NCBI RefSeq assembly: GCF_008974245.1
Contig: NZ_BBZI01000012.1
Coordinates: 310,001 to 374,000 of the forward strand
From: Streptomyces abyssomicinicus
GTDB taxonomy: Bacteria; Actinomycetota; Actinomycetes; Streptomycetales; Streptomycetaceae
Reading direction: 5' to 3'
DNA: 64,000 nucleotides
Position numbers and translations under genes: made by a program. Positions within the stretch are counted from its first letter, which is position 1. Each line of letters begins with the position of its first letter. This document shows positions 26,923 to 41,092 of this stretch, piece by piece. The notes under the pieces are model-generated. The model was not told where the DNA came from, searched no databases, and saw nothing but the letters and a program-made list of their open reading frames with translations.

Positions 26923-27888
26923 ATGAAGCGCCACCTCATCTCGGCCGCCGACCTGACCCGCGACGACGCCGTCCACATCCTCGACACCGCCGAGGAGATG
27001 GCACGGGTCGGCGACCGCACGGTCAAGAAGCTTCCCGCCCTGCGCGGCCGCACCGTCTGCAACCTCTTCTTCGAGGACTCGACCCGCACCCGGATCTCCT
27101 TCGAGGCCGCCGAGAAGCGGCTGTCCGCCGACGTCATCAACTTCGCCGCCAAGGGATCCAGCGTCTCCAAGGGCGAGTCCCTCAAGGACACCGCCCAGAC
27201 GCTGGCCGCCATGGGCGTGGACGCGGTGGTCATCCGCCACAGCGCCTCCGGCGCCCCCTACCGCCTGGCCACCTCCGGCTGGATCGACGCCCCGGTGATC
27301 AACGCCGGCGACGGCACCCACCAGCACCCCACCCAGGCCCTGCTGGACGCCTTCACCATGCGCCGCCGCCTGATCGGTCCCGACGCCGGCCTCGGCCAGG
27401 ACCTCACCGGCAAGCACGTCACCCTGGTCGGCGACGTCCTGCACAGCCGGGTCGCCCGCTCCAACGTCGACCTGCTGCACACGCTCGGCGCCCACGTCAC
27501 CCTGGTCGCCCCGCCCACCCTGCTGCCCGTCGGCGTGGAGACCTGGCCCTGCGAGGTCTCCTACGACCTCGACTCCGCCCTCCCCAAGGCCGACGCGGTG
27601 ATGATGCTCCGCGTCCAGCGGGAGCGGATGAACGCCGCCTTCTTCCCCACCGAGCGCGAGTACTCCCGCCGCTACGGGCTGGACGGCGAACGGATGGCGA
27701 AGATGCCCGACCACGCCATAGTGATGCACCCCGGCCCGATGGTCCGCGGCATGGAGATCACCGCGGAGGTCGCCGACTCCGAGCGCTGCACCGTCACCGA
27801 GCAGGTCGCCAACGGCGTCTTCACCCGGATGGCCGTCCTGTACCTGCTGCTCGGCGGCAACGCCAACGAGCCCACGCCCAGCCAGTAA
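26923..27888 (+). CDS. pyrB: Aspartate carbamoyltransferase, catalytic subunit
   Basis: A 321-residue enzyme joining carbamoyl phosphate and aspartate. The carbamoyl-phosphate site is FFEDSTRTRISFE; HPTQALLDAFT and HPGPMVRGMEI are also present. No pyrI regulatory subunit gene is nearby, as expected for actinobacterial ATCases. ATG 26923 follows GGAG and gives the normal length. Ninety-one bp separate it from pyrR. Confidence 0.96.
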   Translation: MKRHLISAADLTRDDAVHILDTAEEMARVGDRTVKKLPALRGRTVCNLFFEDSTRTRISFEAAEKRLSADVINFAAKGSSVSKGESLKDTAQTLAAMGVDAVVIRHSASGAPYRLATSGWIDAPVINAGDGTHQHPTQALLDAFTMRRRLIGPDAGLGQDLTGKHVTLVGDVLHSRVARSNVDLLHTLGAHVTLVAPPTLLPVGVETWPCEVSYDLDSALPKADAVMMLRVQRERMNAAFFPTEREYSRRYGLDGERMAKMPDHAIVMHPGPMVRGMEITAEVADSERCTVTEQVANGVFTRMAVLYLLLGGNANEPTPSQ

Positions 27889-27915
27889 CACCCGCACCGA
27901 GGAAAGGCAGAACCC

Positions 27916-29205
27916 ATGAGCAAGACCCTGATCCGCGGTGCGCGCGTGCTCGGCGGAGACCCGCAGGACGTGCTGATCGACGGCACGACCGTCGCCGCCG
28001 TCGGCACCGGCCTGGACACCGAGGGCGTCGACACGGTGGTCGAGGCCGACGGCAAGGTCCTCCTGCCGGGCCTGGTCGACCTCCACACCCACCTGCGCGA
28101 GCCCGGCCGCGAGGACTCCGAGACGGTCCTCACCGGCACCCGCGCCGCCGCCAAGGGCGGATACACCCAGGTGTTCGCCATGGCCAACACCTTCCCCGTC
28201 GCCGACACGGCCGGCGTGGTCGAGCAGGTCTACCGGCTCGGCCAGGAGCACGGCTACTGCGACGTGCAGCCCATCGGCGCCGTCACCGTGGGCCTGGAGG
28301 GCGAGAAGCTCGCCGAGCTCGGCGCCATGCACGAGTCCGCGGCCGGCGTCACCGTCTTCTCCGACGACGGCAAGTGCGTCCACGACGCGGTGATCATGCG
28401 CCGCGCCCTGGAGTACGTGAAGGCCTTCGGCGGCGTCGTCGCCCAGCACGCCCAGGAGCCCCGGCTGACCGAGGGCGCCCAGATGAACGAGGGCGTGGTC
28501 TCCGCCGAACTCGGCCTCGGCGGCTGGCCGGCGGTGGCCGAGGAGTCGGTCATCGCCCGCGACGTCCTGCTCGCCGAGCACGTCGGCTCCCGCGTCCACA
28601 TCTGCCACCTGTCCACGGCAGGCTCCGTCGAGATCGTCCGCTGGGCCAAGTCCCGCGGCATCGACGTCACCGCCGAGGTCACCCCGCACCACCTGCTCCT
28701 CACCGACGAGATGGTGCGCAGCTACAACCCGGTCTACAAGGTCAACCCGCCGCTGCGCACCGAGCGCGACGTGATGGCCCTGCGCGAGGCGCTGGCCGAC
28801 GGCACCATCGACATCGTCGCCACCGACCACGCCCCGCACCCGCACGAGGACAAGGACTGCGAGTGGGCCGCCGCCGCCATGGGCATGGTCGGCCTGGAGA
28901 CCGCCCTGTCCGTGGTGCAGGAGACCATGGTGGAGACCGGGCTGCTGGACTGGGCCGGCGTCGCCGACCGGATGTCCGCCGCGCCCGCCCGGATCGGGCG
29001 GGCCCAGGGGCACGGCCGCCCGGTGGCCGTCGGTGAGCCCGCCAACCTCGTCCTGGTCGACACCGCATACCGTGGAGACGTGGACCCCGCGGGCTTCGCC
29101 TCCCGCAGCCGCAACACCCCCTACGAGGGCCGTGAGCTGCCGGGCCGTGTCACCCACACGTGGCTGCGGGGCAAGGCCACCTACTCCGACGGGAAGCTCG
29201 CGTGA
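27916..29205 (+). CDS. pyrC: Dihydroorotase (type I)
   Basis: A 429-residue amidohydrolase-fold zinc enzyme that cyclises carbamoyl-aspartate. Metal motifs are DLHTHLREPGRED, HICHLSTAGSVE and ATDHAPHPHEDK; the N- and C-terminal beta sandwich is typical of class I DHOase. An AGGAAAGGCAG ribosome site precedes ATG 27916. The gene's stop overlaps the GTG of the next gene by 4 bp. Some class I DHOases bind PyrB; that is possible here but cannot be judged from sequence. Confidence 0.96.
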   Translation: MSKTLIRGARVLGGDPQDVLIDGTTVAAVGTGLDTEGVDTVVEADGKVLLPGLVDLHTHLREPGREDSETVLTGTRAAAKGGYTQVFAMANTFPVADTAGVVEQVYRLGQEHGYCDVQPIGAVTVGLEGEKLAELGAMHESAAGVTVFSDDGKCVHDAVIMRRALEYVKAFGGVVAQHAQEPRLTEGAQMNEGVVSAELGLGGWPAVAEESVIARDVLLAEHVGSRVHICHLSTAGSVEIVRWAKSRGIDVTAEVTPHHLLLTDEMVRSYNPVYKVNPPLRTERDVMALREALADGTIDIVATDHAPHPHEDKDCEWAAAAMGMVGLETALSVVQETMVETGLLDWAGVADRMSAAPARIGRAQGHGRPVAVGEPANLVLVDTAYRGDVDPAGFASRSRNTPYEGRELPGRVTHTWLRGKATYSDGKLA

Positions 29206-29795
29206 CGTCCTCCAGCCCCCTCCTCCTCGTACACCTCGCCGCCGAGACCGAACGCAGGTCGGCCGAGGTCACCAACTGGCCGGGCCGTATCGCCGCGGTC
29301 ATCGGCCTCGCCCTGTTCGTCGCGCTCGTCTACTGGCTGATGCGCGAAGGCTGGAAGTGGCGGAGCACCCTCCAGGGCGACCTGCCCGAACTGCCACAGG
29401 CCCCCGAGCCGGCGGGCGAGCCGGAGCTGACGCTCACCGGCCGCTACCACGGCTCCACCACCGCCCACCAGTGGCTGGACCGCATCGTGGCCCGCGGCCT
29501 GGGCACCCGGAGCCGGGCCGAGCTCACCCTCACCGACGCCGGACTGGCCGTCGGCCGCCCGGGCGCGGACGACTTCTTCGTCCCGGCCGGCCGGCTGCGC
29601 GAGGCCCGGCTGGACAAGGGCATCGCCGGCAAGGTCCTCACCGAGGGCGGACTGCTGGTGGTGACCTGGGAGCACGGCGACCGGCTGATCGACTCCGGAT
29701 TCCGCTCCGACCGATCGGCCGAACACACCGAGTGGGTCGCCGCCCTCAACGACATGATCGAACAGCACAAGAAGCAGACGGAAGGCGCACGATGA
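29202..29795 (+). CDS. Membrane protein with PH-like domain inside the pyr operon
   Basis: A 197-residue protein with an N-terminal hydrophobic segment (about 30-48, IAAVIGLALFVALVYWLM) followed by a soluble part resembling PH-like (bPH) domains: beta strands such as RAELTLTDAGLAVGR, FVPAGRLREARLDKG and LLVVTWEHGDRLIDSGF, and a C-terminal helix HTEWVAALNDMIEQ. No catalytic motif is visible and its role in pyrimidine synthesis is unknown. The GTG at 29202 overlaps the pyrC stop, and its stop overlaps the carA ATG, so translational coupling in the operon is strong. Confidence 0.8.
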   Translation: MTSSSPLLLVHLAAETERRSAEVTNWPGRIAAVIGLALFVALVYWLMREGWKWRSTLQGDLPELPQAPEPAGEPELTLTGRYHGSTTAHQWLDRIVARGLGTRSRAELTLTDAGLAVGRPGADDFFVPAGRLREARLDKGIAGKVLTEGGLLVVTWEHGDRLIDSGFRSDRSAEHTEWVAALNDMIEQHKKQTEGAR

Positions 29796-30965
29796 CGACC
29801 TCCACCAGGGGAGCCAAGGCTCCCGCAGTACTCGTCCTGGAGGACGGCCGGATCTTCCGCGGCCGCGCCTACGGGGCCGTGGGGGAGACCTTCGGCGAGG
29901 CCGTCTTCTCCACCGGCATGACCGGCTACCAGGAGACCCTCACCGACCCGTCGTACCACCGCCAGGTGGTCGTCATGACGGCGCCGCACGTCGGCAACAC
30001 CGGCATGAACGAGGAGGACCGCGAGTCCCACCAGATCTGGGTGGCCGGCTACGTGGTCCGTGACCCCGCCCGGGTGCCCTCCAACTGGCGCTCCACCCGC
30101 ACCCTCGACGACGAGCTCGCCGACCAGGGCGTCGTCGGCATCAGCGGCGTCGACACCCGCGCCCTCACCCGCCACCTGCGCGAGCGCGGCGCGATGCGCG
30201 TCGGCATCTTCTCCGGCGAGACCGTCGCCTCCGACGACGCCATGCTGGCCAAGGTGCGCGATGCCGCCCCGATGAAGGGCGCCAGCCTCTACGAGGAGGT
30301 CGCCACCACCGAGGCGTACGTCGTCCCGGCGCAGGGGCCCGGCGGCGAAGCCCTGCCCATCGGCAGCGCGAAGTTCACCGTGGCCGCGATCGACCTCGGC
30401 ATCAAGGGCATGACGCCCTACCGGATGGCCGAGCGCGGCATCGAGGTGCACGTCCTGCCCGCCACCGCCACCCTCGACGACATCTACGCGGTGAACCCGG
30501 ACGGCGTGTTCTTCTCCAACGGCCCCGGTGACCCGGAGACCGCCGAGCACCCCGTCGAGCTGATGCGGGGCGTCCTGGAGCGCTCCACCCCGCTGTTCGG
30601 CATCTGCTTCGGCAACCAGATCCTCGGCCGGGCCCTCGGCTTCGGCACCTACAAGCTGAAGTACGGCCACCGCGGCATCAACCAGCCGGTCCAGGACCGC
30701 ACCACCGGCAAGGTCGAGGTCACCGCCCACAACCACGGATTCGCCGTCGACGCCCCGCTCGACAAGGTCTCCGACACCCCCTACGGCCGCGCCGAGGTCT
30801 CCCACGTCTGCCTCAACGACGACGTCGTCGAAGGCCTGCGGCTCCTCGACCGGCCCGCGTTCAGCGTCCAGTACCACCCCGAAGCGGCAGCGGGTCCCCA
30901 CGACGCCGCCTACCTGTTCGACCGCTTCGCCGCTTTGATGAACAACAGCCTCATGGAGGGCCAGC

Positions 30966-30973
<8 letters not shown>
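29792..30973 (+). CDS. carA: Carbamoyl-phosphate synthase small subunit (glutamine amidotransferase)
   Basis: A 393-residue subunit that hydrolyses glutamine and channels ammonia to CarB. The class I amidotransferase nucleophile Cys lies in LFGICFGNQILG and the His-Glu pair in QYHPEA. The N-terminal CPSase domain starts APAVLVLEDGRIFRG. The ATG at 29792 overlaps the preceding stop. Its stop is 5 bp past the carB GTG (30966), so carA-carB overlap by 8 bp. It feeds both pyrimidine and arginine synthesis. Confidence 0.97.
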
Positions 30974-34277
<3,304 letters not shown>

Positions 34278-34282
34278 CCGAC

Positions 34283-34312
34283 GAGGGGGACACCGGAAAC
34301 GGTGTCCCCCTC
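34283..34312 (+). terminator. GAAA-tetraloop hairpin between carB and pyrD
   Basis: A perfect 13-bp stem (34283-34295 and 34300-34312, GAGGGGGACACCG type) closed by GAAA. It begins 6 bp after the carB stop and ends 29 bp before pyrD. As the next gene is a clear operon member, it may attenuate transcription or mark a processing or mRNA-stabilising site; its effect cannot be judged from sequence. Confidence 0.6.
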
Positions 34313-34341
34313 TTCATGAGGAGTTCATGAGGAGCCTTTCG

Positions 34342-35462
<1,121 letters not shown>

Positions 35463-35466
<4 letters not shown>

Positions 35467-36305
35467 CCCCCACCGAGCCCTTCGGCGCCCGGCTGCGCCG
35501 CGCCATGGATGAGCGCGGGCCGCTCTGCGTCGGCATCGACCCGCACGCCTCCCTGCTCGGCTCCTGGGGCCTGGCCGACGACGTCGCCGGGCTGGAGCGC
35601 TTCAGCCGCACCGTGGTGGAGGCGCTGGCCGGCCGGGTCGCCGTCCTCAAGCCGCAGATCGCCTTCTTCGAGCGCTTCGGCTCCCGCGGCCTCGCCGTGC
35701 TCGAGAAGTCCGTCGAGGAGGCCCGCGCCGCCGGCGCCCTGGTGGTGATGGACGCCAAGCGCGGCGACATCGGCTCCACCATGGCCGCCTACGCCGAGTC
35801 GTTCCTGCGCAAGGACGCCCCGCTGTTCTCCGACGCCCTGACCGTCTCCCCGTACCTCGGCTACGGCTCGCTGAAGCCGGCCATGGACCTGGCCCGGGAG
35901 AACGGCGCCGGGCTGTTCGTCCTGGCGCTCACCTCCAACCCCGAGGGCGGCGAGGTCCAGCACGCCGTGCGCGCCGACGGCCGCAGGGTCGGCGCCACCA
36001 TGCTGGCGCACCTCGCCGAGGAGAACGCGGGGGAGGAGCCGCTCGGCTCCTTCGGCGCGGTGGTCGGCGCCACGCTCGGCGACCTGTCCTCCTACGACCT
36101 GGACATCAACGGCCCGCTGCTGGCCCCGGGTATCGGCGCGCAGGGGGCGACCCCAGCGGACCTGCCGCGCGTCTTCGGCGCGGCGGTGCGCGCGGTCGTG
36201 CCCAACGTCAGCCGCGGCGTGCTGCGCGAGGGCCCGTCGACCGGCGCGCTGCGGGACGCGGCGCAGCGCTACGCGGACGAGATCCGCGCCGCCGTGGCGG
36301 GCTGA
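35463..36305 (+). CDS. pyrF: Orotidine 5'-phosphate decarboxylase (PyrF2 type)
   Basis: A 280-residue decarboxylase completing UMP synthesis. The catalytic motif is VMDAKRGDIGSTMAAYAE. GVDPHASLLGSW and the longer length (about 280 rather than 230-240) place it with the actinobacterial type. ATG 35463 overlaps pyrD by 4 bp. It is the last operon gene, ending at a hairpin (36325-36356). PyrE is not in the window and must be elsewhere. Confidence 0.95.
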
Positions 36306-36324
36306 GGGCACGCCGGGACACACG

Positions 36325-36356
36325 GTCCGCCGCGGGGAAGGCCCCCCGCGGCGGAC
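36325..36356 (+). terminator. Terminator of the pyr operon
   Basis: A perfect 13-bp stem (36325-36337 and 36344-36356, GTCCGCCGCGGGG type) with a 6-nt loop AAGGCC, 19 bp after pyrF. Confidence 0.85.
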
Positions 36357-36469
36357 GCGCTCCATCCGTATGTCCGCCTCCTGAGGCGCGAAACCGCTCC
36401 GGTTTGTCGTAAATGTCGGCCGTGATCGAGCCGCTGGCGAGTCTGACCAGGACTTTTCCGTCGTTCTCG

Positions 36470-36498
36470 CTGACTCTCGCTGTCCGGACCGCTAGTCT
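36470..36498 (+). promoter_or_regulatory. Putative promoter of the sIHF gene
   Basis: CTGACT at 36470-36475 and TAGTCT at 36493-36498 are separated by 17 bp, resembling a Streptomyces HrdB promoter. It would give a leader of about 100 nt before the GTG at 36606. The rest of the 300-bp gap between pyrF and sIHF contains the pyrF terminator and an AAACCG/CGGTTT inverted repeat near 36390, but no gene. Confidence 0.5.
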
Positions 36499-36605
36499 CC
36501 GACCAGAGCCACAGGCCAACTGTGGTGTGTGGCTCACCAGGTGTGGGGCAAGCAGGTTCCTCACCGGTCCGTATCCGACAGTTCGACATCCGAGGTGACG
36601 TAGGC

Positions 36606-36929
36606 GTGGCTCTTCCGCCCCTTACCCCCGAACAGCGCGCAGCCGCGCTCGAAAAGGCCGCCGCGGCTCGCCGGGAGCGGGCCGAGGTCAAGAATCGACT
36701 CAAGCACTCCGGCGCCTCCCTTCACGAGGTCATCAAGCAGGGCCAGGAGAACGACGTCATCGGCAAGATGAAGGTCTCCGCCCTGCTCGAGTCGCTGCCG
36801 GGCGTGGGCAAGGTCCGCGCCAAGCAGATCATGGAGCGGCTCGGCATCTCCGAGAGCCGCCGGGTGCGTGGCCTGGGCTCCAACCAGATCGCTTCCCTGG
36901 AGCGGGAGTTCGGCGGCGCCGCCTCCTGA
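36606..36929 (+). CDS. sihF: Actinobacterial integration host factor (sIHF)
   Basis: A 107-residue nucleoid-associated protein, unrelated to E. coli HU/IHF, that bends and compacts DNA in Streptomyces and Mycobacterium. It shows a basic N-terminal helix (EKAAAARRERAEVKNRLKHSG) and a helix-two-turns-helix region (MKVSALLESLPGVGKVRAKQIMERLGI) ending with RRVRGLGSNQIASLEREF. GTG 36606 is chosen because GAGGTGA sits 9 nt upstream and the start MALPPLTPEQRAAALEKA is conserved. gmk follows after 37 bp and is probably cotranscribed. Confidence 0.95.
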   Translation: MALPPLTPEQRAAALEKAAAARRERAEVKNRLKHSGASLHEVIKQGQENDVIGKMKVSALLESLPGVGKVRAKQIMERLGISESRRVRGLGSNQIASLEREFGGAAS

Positions 36930-36966
36930 GTCCCGGCCTGCCCGGGATTACTGGAATAATCGGCGC

Positions 36967-37563
36967 ATGGCTGCAACACCCCGGGGGACGACCACCCCCG
37001 TCCCCCAGGACGTACGTCCGCGTCTGACCGTGCTCTCCGGCCCCTCCGGGGTCGGCAAGAGCACGGTCGTCGCCCATATGCGCAACGAGCACCCCGACGT
37101 GTGGCTCTCCGTCTCGGCGACCACCCGCAAGCCCCGACCGGGCGAGCAGGACGGTGTCCACTACTTCTTCGTCACCGACGAGGAGATGGACAAGATGATC
37201 GCCAACGGCGAGCTGCTCGAGTGGGCCGAGTTCGCGGGCAACCGCTACGGCACACCGCGCGCCGCCGTGATGGAGCGGCTGGAGGCAGGCAGCCCCGTGC
37301 TGCTGGAGATCGACCTCCAGGGCGCGCGCCTGGTGCGCGAGTCCATGCCGCAGGCCCAGCTGGTGTTCCTCGCGCCGCCGTCCTGGGAGGAGCTGGTGCG
37401 CCGGCTCACCGGGCGCGGCACCGAGTCGCCGGAGGTCATCGCACGCCGGCTGGAGGCCGCCAAGGTCGAACTTGCCGCCGAGCCGGAGTTCGACGTGACG
37501 CTGGTCAACACCGCCGTCGACGCCGTGGCCCGCGAGCTGCTGACGCTGATGGGCGCCGTCTGA
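36967..37563 (+). CDS. gmk: Guanylate kinase
   Basis: A 198-residue kinase converting GMP to GDP. The P-loop is SGPSGVGKSTVV (about residues 24-35). The GMP-binding signature is SVSATTRKPRPGEQDGVHYFF. LLEWAEFAGNRYGTP and LLEIDLQGARLVRE are typical. A Pro/Thr-rich N-terminus of about 18 residues precedes the core. It ends 9 bp before a strong hairpin (37572-37597), so rpoZ has its own transcript. Confidence 0.96.
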   Translation: MAATPRGTTTPVPQDVRPRLTVLSGPSGVGKSTVVAHMRNEHPDVWLSVSATTRKPRPGEQDGVHYFFVTDEEMDKMIANGELLEWAEFAGNRYGTPRAAVMERLEAGSPVLLEIDLQGARLVRESMPQAQLVFLAPPSWEELVRRLTGRGTESPEVIARRLEAAKVELAAEPEFDVTLVNTAVDAVARELLTLMGAV

Positions 37564-37571
37564 CGCACCTC

Positions 37572-37597
37572 ACCGGCCCCTCCCGCGAGGGGCCGGT
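37572..37597 (+). terminator. Hairpin terminator after gmk
   Basis: A perfect 11-bp stem (37572-37582 and 37587-37597, ACCGGCCCCTC type) with loop CCGC, 9 bp after the gmk stop. Confidence 0.85.
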
Positions 37598-37688
37598 CCG
37601 AGGTACGCTGCGCGGATCGCCCGGCCGCGCGGCTATACTCCGGGGTGTCGGCCGGACGCGCATGTCCAGAACGTGCACGCCGGCACGC

Positions 37689-37707
37689 GGCAGGTCCAGG
37701 ACCTGCC
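37689..37707 (+). other. Hairpin in the rpoZ leader
   Basis: A perfect 9-bp inverted repeat GGCAGGTCC/GGACCTGCC with one central A, 115 bp upstream of the rpoZ start. A TATACT -10-like hexamer lies at 37634-37639, so the hairpin would be in the transcribed leader. Its function is unknown. Confidence 0.5.
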
Positions 37708-37821
37708 CGGCGGTCGGGAGGACCGTCGTAGGGGCGGACACCCGGTGCCCGCCAACCCCGCCGGAGCGATCCGGGCGGGAGTGCTTCCAGATCTCATTCA
37801 CCCTTATCGGAAGGTCAGAGC

Positions 37822-38106
37822 GTGTCCTCTTCCATGACCGCGCCCGAGGGCATCATCAACCCGCCGATCGACGAGCTCCTCGAGGCCACCGACTCGAAGT
37901 ACAGCCTGGTCATCTACGCGGCCAAGCGTGCCCGCCAGATCAACGCGTACTACTCGCAGCTCGGTGAGGGCCTCCTCGAGTACGTGGGCCCGCTCGTCGA
38001 CACCCACGTCCACGAGAAGCCCCTCTCGATCGCCCTGCGCGAGATCAACGCCGGTCTGCTCACCTCCGAGGCCGTCGACGGCCCGGCGACGGACCCCACG
38101 CGCTGA
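37822..38106 (+). CDS. rpoZ: RNA polymerase omega subunit
   Basis: A 94-residue subunit that helps assemble and stabilise core RNA polymerase and forms part of a ppGpp site in some bacteria. Motifs IINPPIDELLEATDSKYSLVIYAAKRARQINAYYSQL and EKPLSIALREINAGLL are diagnostic. GTG 37822 is preferred because GGAAGG lies 7 nt upstream; ATG 37834 is a possible internal start that would remove four residues. A 17-bp hairpin follows at 38153-38190. Confidence 0.95.
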   Translation: MSSSMTAPEGIINPPIDELLEATDSKYSLVIYAAKRARQINAYYSQLGEGLLEYVGPLVDTHVHEKPLSIALREINAGLLTSEAVDGPATDPTR

Positions 38107-38152
38107 GGCGCCGGCTCCCACGGAGCCACCCGCTTCCAGCGGCACAGTCAGC

Positions 38153-38190
38153 GACCACAGGCCCGGCAGTGACCTGCCGGGCCTGTGGTC
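38153..38190 (+). terminator. Hairpin terminator after rpoZ
   Basis: A perfect 17-bp inverted repeat (38153-38169 and 38174-38190, GACCACAGGCCCGGCAG type) with loop TGAC, 46 bp after rpoZ. Confidence 0.88.
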
Positions 38191-38279
38191 TGCCCGTTCG
38201 CCGGGAACTCCTTTCCGGGACGGATCCCGGGTCCCCGTAGGCTCGGAGTACGCAGCCAGTCACTTCAGGGAGAGACACG

Positions 38280-39509
38280 GTGGGAACGACGGTGCACGAG
38301 ACGGACGGCCGGCCGCGGATCGTCCTGGGCGTCAGCGGCGGCATCGCCGCCTACAAGGCCTGCGAACTGCTGCGGCGGTTCACCGAGTCCGGCCACGACG
38401 TCCGGGTGGTGCCCACCGCCTCCGCGCTGAACTTCGTCGGCGCGCCCACCTGGTCCGCGCTCTCCGGCCACCCGGTCTCCGCCGAGGTGTGGGAGTCCGT
38501 GCACGAGGTGCCGCACGTGCGCATCGGGCAGCACGCCGACCTGGTCGTCGTCGCCCCTGCCACCGCCGACATGCTGGCCAAGGCCGCCCACGGCCTCGCC
38601 GACGACCTGCTCACCAACACGCTCCTCACCGCCCGCTGCCCGGTGGTCTTCGCGCCGGCCATGCACACCGAGATGTGGGAGCACCCGGCCACCCAGGAGA
38701 ACGTGGCGACGCTGCGCCGCCGCGGCGCGGTGGTGATCGAGCCGGCCGTGGGGCGGCTCACCGGCGTGGACACCGGCAAGGGGCGCTTCCCCGACCCGGT
38801 GGAGATCTTCGAGGTCTGCCGCCGGGTCCTGACCCGCGGTCCCGCCCCGGCCGACCTGGCCGGACGCCATGTGGTGATCAGTGCCGGCGGCACCCGCGAG
38901 CCGCTGGACCCGGTCCGTTTCCTCGGCAACCGGTCCTCCGGCAAGCAGGGTTACGCCCTCGCCCGCACCGCCGCCGCCCGCGGCGCCCGGGTCACCCTGG
39001 TCGCCGCCAACACCGCCCTGCCCGACCCGGCGGGGGTCGACGTGGTCCGCGTCGGCACCGCCGTCGAGCTGCGCCGGGCCGTGGTGGAGGCGGCCCGGGA
39101 CGCCGACGCCGTGGTGATGGCCGCCGCCGTCGCCGACTTCCGGCCGGCCGCCTACGCCGAAGGCAAGATCAAGAAGAAGGACGGGCAGGACCCGGAACCG
39201 GTCGCCCTGGTCCGCAATCCGGACGTGCTGGCGGAGATCTCCGCCGGGCGGGCCCGCACCGGCCAGGTCGTGGTCGGCTTCGCCGCCGAGACCCACGACG
39301 TGGTGGCCAACGGCCGGGCCAAGCTCAGGCGCAAGGGCTGCGACTTCCTCGTCGTCAACCAGGTGGGGGAGAACCTGACCTTCGGGTCGGAGGAGAACGA
39401 GGCCCTGGTGCTCGGCGCCGACGGCGGCGAGACGCCGGTGCCGCACGGTCCCAAGGAGGACCTGGCCGACACCGTGTGGGACCTGGTCGCCGGCCGCCTG
39501 GCCGGATGA
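38280..39509 (+). CDS. coaBC: Bifunctional phosphopantothenoylcysteine decarboxylase / phosphopantothenate-cysteine ligase
   Basis: A 409-residue fused enzyme for coenzyme A synthesis. The N-terminal flavoprotein part (CoaC, about 1-190) shows GVSGGIAAYKACELL, the active His in EVPHVRIGQHADL, a PATADM variant of the PASANT FMN motif and APAMHTEMW. The C-terminal CoaB part (about 195-409) shows ISAGGTREPLDPVRFLGNRS and AAVADFRP, and a KIKKKDG loop for CTP. GTG 38280 follows GGGAGAG. It is probably monocistronic between the rpoZ terminator and the metK promoter region. Confidence 0.96.
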   Translation: MGTTVHETDGRPRIVLGVSGGIAAYKACELLRRFTESGHDVRVVPTASALNFVGAPTWSALSGHPVSAEVWESVHEVPHVRIGQHADLVVVAPATADMLAKAAHGLADDLLTNTLLTARCPVVFAPAMHTEMWEHPATQENVATLRRRGAVVIEPAVGRLTGVDTGKGRFPDPVEIFEVCRRVLTRGPAPADLAGRHVVISAGGTREPLDPVRFLGNRSSGKQGYALARTAAARGARVTLVAANTALPDPAGVDVVRVGTAVELRRAVVEAARDADAVVMAAAVADFRPAAYAEGKIKKKDGQDPEPVALVRNPDVLAEISAGRARTGQVVVGFAAETHDVVANGRAKLRRKGCDFLVVNQVGENLTFGSEENEALVLGADGGETPVPHGPKEDLADTVWDLVAGRLAG

Positions 39510-39754
39510 CCGGATCGGTCGAGGGCCCCGGGCCCACCGGCGGCCCGCCCGGAGGGCGGCGCCGGGGAGTCCCGGGGCGGTCCGGGGGAGAATGACCCGG
39601 ATGTCCTCGTCCGTCCAGCCGCTCTCCGCCCGTAGGGTGAGATCGGTGGCCCGCCAGACGGGCAGGACCGACTAGACTGTGCCGGACGTCCGGGCGCAGC
39701 CCCGATTCGTCGCCAAGAATTCAGCCAGCAGCCGCTGCAAACCCAGGGAGCGTT

Positions 39755-40963
<1,209 letters not shown>

Positions 40964-40974
40964 TTCCCCCCGGC

Positions 40975-41034
40975 GCCGCACGGCCGAGGCCCGGCACCCC
41001 GTTCCGACGGGGTGCCGGGCCTCGGCCGTGCGGC
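40975..41034 (+). terminator. Very long hairpin terminator after metK
   Basis: A perfect 28-bp inverted repeat (40975-41002 and 41007-41034, beginning GCCGCACGGCCGAGGCCCGG) with loop TCCG, 11 bp after metK. It ends 58 bp before priA. The length and lack of mismatches are unusual even among Streptomyces terminators. Confidence 0.9.
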
Positions 41035-41092
41035 CGTCCGTTCGCCCCGCACGGCACGGCACGCTGTCCGAGCCCGGTGGAACAATGGCGGC

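Noticed and set aside
39510..39754. A SAM riboswitch before metK
   Set aside because: No recognisable SAM-aptamer motif or terminator pair; only a TAGACT-like hexamer at 39673 without a -35.
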